Assembly: GCA_020027255.1 (NCBI GenBank)
Contig: JAHRAP010000013.1
Span: forward strand, 1-9,371
From: Nitrosopumilaceae archaeon
GTDB taxonomy: Archaea; Thermoproteota; Nitrososphaeria; Nitrososphaerales; Nitrosopumilaceae
Length of the DNA stretch: 9,371 nt
Reading direction: 5' to 3'
Under the pieces are notes generated by a model. It was not told the DNA's origin. It ran no database searches and saw nothing but the letters and a program-made list of their open reading frames with translations. Made by a program: the position numbers and the translations under genes. Of this stretch, positions 1 through 5,248 are shown piece by piece (the stretch's first letter is position 1; every line of letters begins with the position of its first letter).

Positions 1-51
1 ATATATGGTTAATAAAATAAAATCAATTATATCAATATCAATATGAGACAT
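1..51 (-). CDS. N-terminal fragment of a gene leaving the window at the left edge
   Basis: On the minus strand an ATG at 51-49 opens a frame that stays open to base 1, reading MSHIDIDIIDFILLTIY. It begins one nucleotide after the TAA of the gins gene (TAATATG), the tight spacing expected of a co-transcribed second gene. Only 17 codons are visible and I do not recognise the family. In some archaea gins genes sit beside the replicative helicase gene mcm, but this short peptide does not let me claim that. The codons are A/T-rich like the neighbours. A 17-codon open frame could also be chance, so the call rests mainly on the spacing. Confidence 0.45.
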   Translation of the reverse strand, partial: MSHIDIDIIDFILLTIY

Positions 52-52
52 A

Positions 53-613
53 TTAACTTGGATATATTCTTTCTATTATTTTTTTGTCAATTAAAACTTG
101 AGCATTTTTGTTTGGTATTGTAGCAATATCTTCACATTTAAAAGGACCGTAATTACTTAAATCAAATCCCATTATTATATCCATATCATGTAGGAATCTA
201 ACAACAACAAGTTTAGTTTTGAATTCCTCAGAAACAGATTGAATGAATTTATATCTGCCATGAAGTATTGCGTTTATTATAACGTCTTTATCAAATTCAA
301 ATTTACGGTATGCGTCTAACATCCATTGTTCTATATCTAATAAATTTTTTGTGGTATGCAATTTAAGAGATTTATCCAACCTAGATTTAATAAGTAACAA
401 GATCATATCTAATGAAATACCAATAAGCGTATCTTTAATTTTAATTTCTACATTATCGTATTCTTCAGCTTTTATTTTATCAAGGAATAAAGACACATCT
501 ATATAAAAATTTGAATTTATTTCTTGAATTAATTCAGTTTCCATCTCACGTGAGGCTGTTACATACAGAGAATTGAGATTGATTTTGTCATTTTCTGTCA
601 TTGAGAAGCTCAC
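53..613 (-). CDS. DNA replication factor GINS subunit, Gins51 (Gins15) type
   Basis: GINS joins MCM and a GAN/Cdc45-like protein to form the archaeal replicative helicase complex at the fork. The 186-residue protein has a mainly helical region at about residues 10-125, then a small C-terminal domain at about 133-184. That C-terminal domain gives the identification. It reads VVVRFLHDMDIIMGFD, then YGPFKCEDIATIP, then NAQVLIDKKIIERI, which matches the Sld5/Psf1-like B domain (YGPF..GDV..IP..NA..LI..). The helical domain first and B domain last is the Gins51 order; Gins23 has the reverse. The 613 start is GTG (MSFSMTEN), with AGGAT about 3 nt before it. An in-frame ATG at 601 (MTEND) has GTGAG about 7 nt upstream and may be the real start. 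The gene is divergent from glnA and probably co-transcribed with the fragment at 1-51. The N-terminal half is poorly conserved, as usual for GINS. Confidence 0.8.
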   Translation of the reverse strand: MSFSMTENDKINLNSLYVTASREMETELIQEINSNFYIDVSLFLDKIKAEEYDNVEIKIKDTLIGISLDMILLLIKSRLDKSLKLHTTKNLLDIEQWMLDAYRKFEFDKDVIINAILHGRYKFIQSVSEEFKTKLVVVRFLHDMDIIMGFDLSNYGPFKCEDIATIPNKNAQVLIDKKIIERIYPS

Positions 614-615
614 AA

Positions 616-626
616 ATCCTTAAATG
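616..626. promoter_or_regulatory. AT-rich core between divergent gins and glnA (candidate TATA element)
   Basis: The 46-bp gap between gins and glnA must hold promoter elements for both genes. On the plus strand CTTAAATG at 619-626 lies about 35-40 nt before the glnA TTG. As a TATA box it would place transcription start near 648-651, leaving a leader of about 10 nt. The same bases read on the minus strand as CATTTAAGGAT, which supplies the AGGAT just before the gins GTG. No strong canonical TTTATA box is present for either gene, so this is tentative. Confidence 0.3.
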
Positions 627-659
627 CCTGATCATTATGCTTTAGCTTAAGATGCGAAA

Positions 660-2120
660 TTGCCATATAAAGTAATTGATGGAAATGTAACTCAGATTAG
701 ATATTCTGGCCAAGATGTATTTACAAGAATAAAATCTGACAATATAAAGTTTATCGATTTGCAATTTTCAAGTTTAGTTGGACGATTTCATCATACTACA
801 ATATCTGCAAATACATTTACGTCTGATCAAATGGAAGATGGTTTACCAAAATTAGATGGATCTTCAATAGTGGGATTCACTAGTATTGATGACTCTGACC
901 TAATTTTAAAACCAGACCCAAATTCTTATTCTGTGATACCGTGGATGACTGATAAAAAAACTGCAAGGTTAATATGCGATGTTTATTGGGGAAAAGAGAG
1001 AGGAAGATTAGAAAGAGATCCTAGAGGAATAGCTCAGAAAGCAGAACTATATATTAATGAACAAATGTTCGATTATAGTTTATGGGGACCTGAAGTAGAA
1101 TTTTTTGTGTTTGATAAAATTCATTGGGATGTATTAACGCCATACAAAGGCCAATCATATTCAATAGAATCTAAAGAAGCTCCGTGGAGCGAAGATGGAA
1201 CTGGATATCCTATGGGATTAAAAGAGGGGTACTATCCAAGTACCCCTTCAGACACATTAACTCCATTTAGAAATGAATGTGTAGATATTTTAAATGAACA
1301 TTTTGGTATTCTTTGTGATAATCATCATCACGAAGTTGCTACTGCTGGTCAATGCGAAATAGATATTAAATATGATCATCTTACTAATGCAGCTGATGCA
1401 ACACAAACATACAAATTTGTGGTCCGTAATGTTGCACAAAGATATGGAAAAATAGCCACCATGATGCCAAAACCAATATCTATGGATGCAGGATCTGGGA
1501 TGCATACGAATGTTAGCTTGTGGAAAAATAACTCAAATGTTTTTTATGATGAAGATGATGATGATGGTTTAAGTCAAATTGGAAGATATTTTTGTGGGGG
1601 GATAATTAAGCACGCTAAAGCGTTAACTGCCATATCTAACCCTACAACTAACTCTTATCATAGATTGGTACCTGGTTATGAGGCTCCAGCATACATCGCA
1701 TGGAGTACTAGTAATAGATCAGCAATAGTAAGAGTGCCACAACATTTTAAAAACAAAAAATATTCATATTTAAAGAGGTTAGAATTCAGGGCGCCTGATC
1801 CTTCAGCCAATCCGTATTTGGTTTTTGCGTCAGTGCTTACCGCAGGCATAGATGGTATTAAGAAAAAAATAGAGCCGGGCAGCCAAGTACACGAAGATAT
1901 ATTTAAAATGTCCAAAATAGAGAGAGCTAAACGAGGTATAGATGTATTGCCATCTAATTTAGGTGAAGCTTTAGACGAATTGGAATGTGATAGAAATTTC
2001 TTAAATCCTGTGTTTTCAAATGATGTTATAGACAAGGTAATAGAATTAGAAAGAAAAGACCAGAGAGAAATTTCAATAAGACCACATCCTCATGAATTTT
2101 ATCTGTACTTTGATGTATGA
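660..2120 (+). CDS. glnA: Glutamine synthetase, type I (GSI), unadenylylated class
   Basis: Catalyses ATP-dependent amidation of glutamate with ammonia to glutamine in the cytoplasm; the enzyme is a dodecamer. The protein has 486 residues. GRFHHTTI at 41-48 and KLDGSSIVGF at 64-73 form the beta-Grasp domain. GPEVEFF at 143-149 and GQCEID at 230-235 carry metal-binding glutamates. GSGMHTN at 278-284 holds the active-site histidine, NRSAIVRVP at 352-360 is the ATP-binding loop, and LEFRAPDPSANPYL at 374-387 is the catalytic arginine region. Where the adenylylated class has a modified tyrosine (NLYDLPPEE), this protein has DIFKMSKIE with F415, so adenylylation control is not expected. An acidic run DEDDDD lies at 297-302. 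The start is TTG at 660: an in-frame TAA at 648-650 blocks extension, no ATG lies between, and the N-terminus resembles thaumarchaeal homologues as I recall them. The gene is monocistronic. Confidence 0.97.
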   Translation: MPYKVIDGNVTQIRYSGQDVFTRIKSDNIKFIDLQFSSLVGRFHHTTISANTFTSDQMEDGLPKLDGSSIVGFTSIDDSDLILKPDPNSYSVIPWMTDKKTARLICDVYWGKERGRLERDPRGIAQKAELYINEQMFDYSLWGPEVEFFVFDKIHWDVLTPYKGQSYSIESKEAPWSEDGTGYPMGLKEGYYPSTPSDTLTPFRNECVDILNEHFGILCDNHHHEVATAGQCEIDIKYDHLTNAADATQTYKFVVRNVAQRYGKIATMMPKPISMDAGSGMHTNVSLWKNNSNVFYDEDDDDGLSQIGRYFCGGIIKHAKALTAISNPTTNSYHRLVPGYEAPAYIAWSTSNRSAIVRVPQHFKNKKYSYLKRLEFRAPDPSANPYLVFASVLTAGIDGIKKKIEPGSQVHEDIFKMSKIERAKRGIDVLPSNLGEALDELECDRNFLNPVFSNDVIDKVIELERKDQREISIRPHPHEFYLYFDV

Positions 2121-2167
2121 AAAAAGTTCTACATAATTCAAAATATTAAATAAAATAAAAGAATGGG
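2121..2167 (-). terminator. T-rich 3' region of the thermosome gene in the convergent gap
   Basis: Read on the minus strand after the thermosome stop, this 47-bp gap has repeated T tracts (TTTTATTTTATTTAATATTTT at 2159-2139) and ends in a T6 run at 2126-2121. Archaeal RNA polymerase terminates on such oligo-U stretches without needing a hairpin. The plus strand of the same gap is correspondingly A-rich and has no comparable T tract, so it does not look like a terminator for glnA. Confidence 0.5.
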
Positions 2168-3835
2168 TTACATATCCATTCCAGGCATTCCACCCATTCC
2201 AGGCATTCCACCCATTCCGCCTTCAGCTCCAGGTGGAGGGCCAGCAGATTTTGCAGTAGCAATTACGTCGTCTATTCTAAGTATCATACACGCAGCTTCT
2301 GACGCTGCAGAGATTATTTGATGTTTTACAGATAATGGTTCCACTATATCACTAGACTTCATATTCACAATACGGCTTTTCATTACATCTATCCCAGTCC
2401 ATTTTTCGTCCTTAATTTGTTTAGAGCGTAGATTAGCTAATGTATCTATTGAATCCATTCCAGCATTTTCTGCTAACGCTAATGGTATAGATTCTAATGC
2501 GTTAGCGAATTTTTCCACAGCTAATTGTTCTCTGCCTTCAAGTGTTTTGGCCCAAGTTCTAAGTTTGGTGGCTGCATATGTTTCAGGAGCACCACCGCCA
2601 GCTACAATTAAAGGATGTTCCATAACATCCCTAACTACCATAATCGCATCGTGTACAGATCGTTCTACTTCATCTACTACTCTTTGAGATCCTCCTCGTA
2701 GTAGAAGTGTAACTGAACGTGGATGTTTACAACCTTCAACAAAAACCCATTTGTCTTCTTCAATAGATCTTTCTTCAACAATACTAGCTTCTCCCAATTC
2801 ATTTTCATTTAAATCGTCCAGATTAGTTATTATTCTTGCACCTGTAGCTCGCGCAAGCTTTGTCATGTCACTTTCTTTGATTCTCCTGACAGCAATTATA
2901 CCAGATTTAGCAAAATAATGTTGCGCCATATCATCAATACCTTTTTGACATAATACAACATTAGCATTATTTTGTATTATCTTATCAACCATATTTTTTA
3001 ACATTCTATTTTCTTCATCAAGAAATGCTTTCATTTGTTGTGGATTAGAAATATTAATTTTAGCATCCGTCTCTGTCTTGTTTATTTCAAGAGCTGTATT
3101 AATCAATGCTATTTTAGCATTATCTATTTTTTTTGGCATACCACCATGTACGATTTCTTTGTCTATCACAATGCCTTCTATTAAATTAGAATCCCTTATT
3201 GACCCGCCTGATTTTTTTTCTACTTTGATATCGTCAACATCGACATTATAATCACTTCCGTTTTTTTCTGCTACAGCTAAAACAGATTTTACTACTATCT
3301 TTGCAAGCTCATCTGATTCTTTTCTGACCAGCTTTGTTTGCATTGCAGTTTTTGCTATTTTGAATAGAATTGACTTATCGTCAGCTGGTATTTTATCTGC
3401 AATATCTTGTAAAAGATCTTTGGTTTTATTAGCGGCTTTTCTATAACCATCGACTACTATTGTAGGGTGAACATCTAAATTTAGTAAAGATTCTGCGTTT
3501 TCTAACAAAGATCCAGCCAATATCACGGCAGAAGTAGTACCGTCTCCAACTTCATTATCTGTTGTTTTAGAAATTTCTACCAGCATTTTTGCAGCTGGGT
3601 GTTGTACATCAATTTCTTTAAGAATTGTAGCACCATCATTGGTGATTGTTACGTCTCCCAAAGAATCAACGAGCATTTTATCCATACCTCTAGGTCCAAG
3701 ACTAGTACGAACTATTTCAGATATGATCTTACTAGCAGATATGTTATTTTTTTGTGCTTCACGTCCTTTAGTTTCGTTAGCGCCTTCTTTTAATAATACC
3801 ACAGGTAAAGTGCCCTTTGGGGTTTGCATACTCAT
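2168..3835 (-). CDS. Thermosome subunit (group II chaperonin, CCT/TCP-1 family)
   Basis: ATP-driven chaperonin subunit that assembles into two stacked rings with a built-in helical lid and folds proteins in the cytoplasm. The length of 555 residues is normal. In the equatorial domain, SLGPRGMDKML at 45-55, TNDGATIL at 65-72 and GDGTTSA at 97-103 bind nucleotide, with D98 the expected catalytic aspartate. The apical domain spans roughly 210-370. Its lid protrusion is near the segment containing NPQQMKAFLDEEN. AGGGAPE at about residues 411-417 returns to the ATP pocket, and WTGIDVMKSRIVNM is the late equatorial motif. The C-terminus ends in a Gly-Gly-Met-rich tail (GGMGGMPGMGGMPGMDM) that would project into the chamber. 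The start is ATG at 3835 (MSMQTP); a second ATG at 3829 is possible. A TATA box sits 26 nt upstream with no Shine-Dalgarno at usable spacing, which suggests a leaderless message. Archaea often have several thermosome paralogues; which one this is cannot be decided here. Confidence 0.97.
   Translation of the reverse strand: MSMQTPKGTLPVVLLKEGANETKGREAQKNNISASKIISEIVRTSLGPRGMDKMLVDSLGDVTITNDGATILKEIDVQHPAAKMLVEISKTTDNEVGDGTTSAVILAGSLLENAESLLNLDVHPTIVVDGYRKAANKTKDLLQDIADKIPADDKSILFKIAKTAMQTKLVRKESDELAKIVVKSVLAVAEKNGSDYNVDVDDIKVEKKSGGSIRDSNLIEGIVIDKEIVHGGMPKKIDNAKIALINTALEINKTETDAKINISNPQQMKAFLDEENRMLKNMVDKIIQNNANVVLCQKGIDDMAQHYFAKSGIIAVRRIKESDMTKLARATGARIITNLDDLNENELGEASIVEERSIEEDKWVFVEGCKHPRSVTLLLRGGSQRVVDEVERSVHDAIMVVRDVMEHPLIVAGGGAPETYAATKLRTWAKTLEGREQLAVEKFANALESIPLALAENAGMDSIDTLANLRSKQIKDEKWTGIDVMKSRIVNMKSSDIVEPLSVKHQIISAASEAACMILRIDDVIATAKSAGPPPGAEGGMGGMPGMGGMPGMDM
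2176..2218. repeat. 18-bp tandem repeat encoding the GGMPGM chaperonin tail
   Basis: Two exact adjacent copies of CCATTCCAGGCATTCCAC (2176-2193 and 2194-2211) are followed by a 7-base partial third copy CCATTCC (2212-2218). On the coding (minus) strand each unit gives Gly-Gly-Met-Pro-Gly-Met. The repeat lies entirely within the 3' end of the thermosome gene and keeps frame, so unit gain or loss would only change tail length. Confidence 0.9.
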
Positions 3836-3856
3836 AAATATATGAAATAAATTCCC

Positions 3857-3870
3857 TTTTTTATACTTAT
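3857..3870 (-). promoter_or_regulatory. Archaeal TATA box for the thermosome gene
   Basis: On the minus strand the sequence ATAAG followed by TATAAAAAA occupies 3870-3857. Its centre, at about 3861, is 26 nt before the thermosome ATG at 3835, the archaeal TATA-to-start-site distance, so transcription would begin at or next to the ATG. The purine-rich bases just upstream (GAAATAAG) fit a BRE element. No inverted repeat that would suggest a specific heat-shock regulator site was recognised. Confidence 0.6.
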
Positions 3871-3896
3871 TTCATAATATACCAAAATTAAAAAAA

Positions 3897-3905
3897 CATA
3901 TTAAG
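3897..3905 (+). promoter_or_regulatory. Candidate TATA box for glyA
   Basis: CATATTAAG at 3897-3905, preceded by a run of A residues that could act as a BRE, is centred about 26 nt before the glyA ATG at 3927. That is the spacing expected for a leaderless or near-leaderless transcript. The whole 91-bp divergent gap is very A/T-rich, so other positions are possible and the call is moderate at best. Confidence 0.35.
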
Positions 3906-3926
3906 TAAAAATTTTATTTATATGAA

Positions 3927-5246
3927 ATGTGTAATTTTTCCCATAAACAAAAATACGATATGATTTTTTCGTTGTTAGAAAATCATAATGATTTGTTTGC
4001 TAACTCCATACCGTTAATTGCTAGTGAAAATGTTACTAGCCCAGCAGTAAGGGAAGTCATGTTATCAGATTTTGCTAATAGATATGCAGAAGGGTGGCCA
4101 GGAGAGAGAGTATATGCTGGCTGCAAATACATTGATGAAGTTGAGTTAGAATGTATGGAGTTAGCAAAAAAATTATATGGTGCAGAATTTGCCGATGTCA
4201 GAGCTATATCAGGAGTAGTAGCGAATTTGGTAATATATTCGGCATTCACTTCTCCTGGAGATATAATGATGTGTATGCCAATTTCTGTAGGTGGGCACAT
4301 CTCACATGGTAAAAAAGAATATCATGGAACTGCAGGATTGGTACATGGATTAGGCATAGAATCATTTCCATTTGATAAAGACAATATGAATATAGATATA
4401 GATAAAACAATTAACAAAATAAAAAAGTTAGAAAATAATAAAATCCCAAAATTAGCTATGTTTGGCGGATCATTATTTTTATTCCCACATCCAGTTAAAG
4501 AAATATCAGATATTTTAAAAGAATACAATATACATATTAATTATGACGCGGCACATGTAGCAGGACTGATAGCTGGAAAACAATTCCAAGATCCATTAAA
4601 AGAAGGAGCTGATACTATGACTATGAGCACTCATAAAACTTTGTTTGGACCTCAAGGAGGTTTGGTGTTATCACACAATAAATATGGTGAAAATATCAAA
4701 AAAGCTACATTTCCAGGTATGACTAGCAATCACCATATACACCACATGGCAGCTAAAGCTATAACATTCATAGAAGCATTAGAATTTGGGCAGTCTTATG
4801 CAAAGGACATTATTAATAATGCAAAAACATTAGCTGAAACATTGAATGAGTTGGGTTTTAATGTACTTGGTGAAAAAAATGGATTTACAAAATCACATCA
4901 AATTGTAATAGATGTAACAAAATATTCTGATGGTGGTAAAGCAGAAGTGGAGTTAGAAAGATCAAATATAATTGTTAACAGACAATTAATTCCTGGAGAT
5001 ATTAAAGCTGGTAGAAATTATTTTAATCCTGGAGGAATACGGCTAGGAGTATCAGAAATAACAAGATTAGGTATGAAAAAATCAGAAATGAAACAAATAG
5101 CAGAATTCATTAAGAGTGTAATTATCAACAAAAAAGAACCTACAAAAATACTAAATAAAATAAAATTATTTAGAAATAATTTTCAAACTGTAAGATATTG
5201 TTTTGACAACAAAACTAAAGCGTATGAATATGTAAAAGTTAAATGA
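3927..5246 (+). CDS. glyA: Serine hydroxymethyltransferase, PLP-dependent
   Basis: Interconverts serine and glycine while moving a one-carbon unit to or from a tetrahydropterin cofactor; whether that is folate or a methanopterin cannot be read from sequence. The protein has 439 residues and is cytoplasmic. SIPLIASENVTSPAVRE at 27-43 and RYAEGWPGERVYAGC at 52-66 are the N-terminal family signature. GGHISHG at 122-128 lies in the active site, and NYDAAHVAGLIAG at 205-217 supplies D207 and H210 to the PLP ring. TMSTHKTLFGPQGG at 232-245 holds the Schiff-base lysine K237. NPGGIRLGVSEITRLGM (near residues 370-390) carries the carboxylate-binding arginine. The ATG at 3927 is the first in-frame start, and the next ATG (3960, residue 12) would remove an N-terminal stretch that homologues have. 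The gene is divergent from the thermosome gene and convergent with the PolD gene, 2 nt between stops, so it is a single-gene unit. Confidence 0.96.
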   Translation: MCNFSHKQKYDMIFSLLENHNDLFANSIPLIASENVTSPAVREVMLSDFANRYAEGWPGERVYAGCKYIDEVELECMELAKKLYGAEFADVRAISGVVANLVIYSAFTSPGDIMMCMPISVGGHISHGKKEYHGTAGLVHGLGIESFPFDKDNMNIDIDKTINKIKKLENNKIPKLAMFGGSLFLFPHPVKEISDILKEYNIHINYDAAHVAGLIAGKQFQDPLKEGADTMTMSTHKTLFGPQGGLVLSHNKYGENIKKATFPGMTSNHHIHHMAAKAITFIEALEFGQSYAKDIINNAKTLAETLNELGFNVLGEKNGFTKSHQIVIDVTKYSDGGKAEVELERSNIIVNRQLIPGDIKAGRNYFNPGGIRLGVSEITRLGMKKSEMKQIAEFIKSVIINKKEPTKILNKIKLFRNNFQTVRYCFDNKTKAYEYVKVK

Positions 5247-5248
5247 GA

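Noticed and set aside
1290..1505. 71-residue minus-strand open frame inside glnA
   Set aside because: It is antisense to conserved glutamine synthetase motifs, its product has no recognisable features, and no promoter or neighbour supports it.
1676..2035. 119-residue minus-strand open frame inside glnA
   Set aside because: It lies opposite the strongly conserved LEFRAPDP region; it is a shadow frame produced by codon bias of the real gene.
2280..2320. GC-richer patch with repeated GCAG/GCTG that could suggest a structured RNA
   Set aside because: It is explained by Ala-rich coding (SAASEAACM) of the thermosome; no consistent stem-loop extends beyond it.
3599..3845. Two overlapping plus-strand open frames (64 and 68 residues) antisense to the thermosome 5' end
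   Set aside because: The sense strand encodes the conserved ATP-binding motifs here; the antisense products look like reversed codon patterns.
3983..4300. 105-residue minus-strand open frame inside glyA
   Set aside because: It is fully antisense to the serine hydroxymethyltransferase signature region; no family resemblance.
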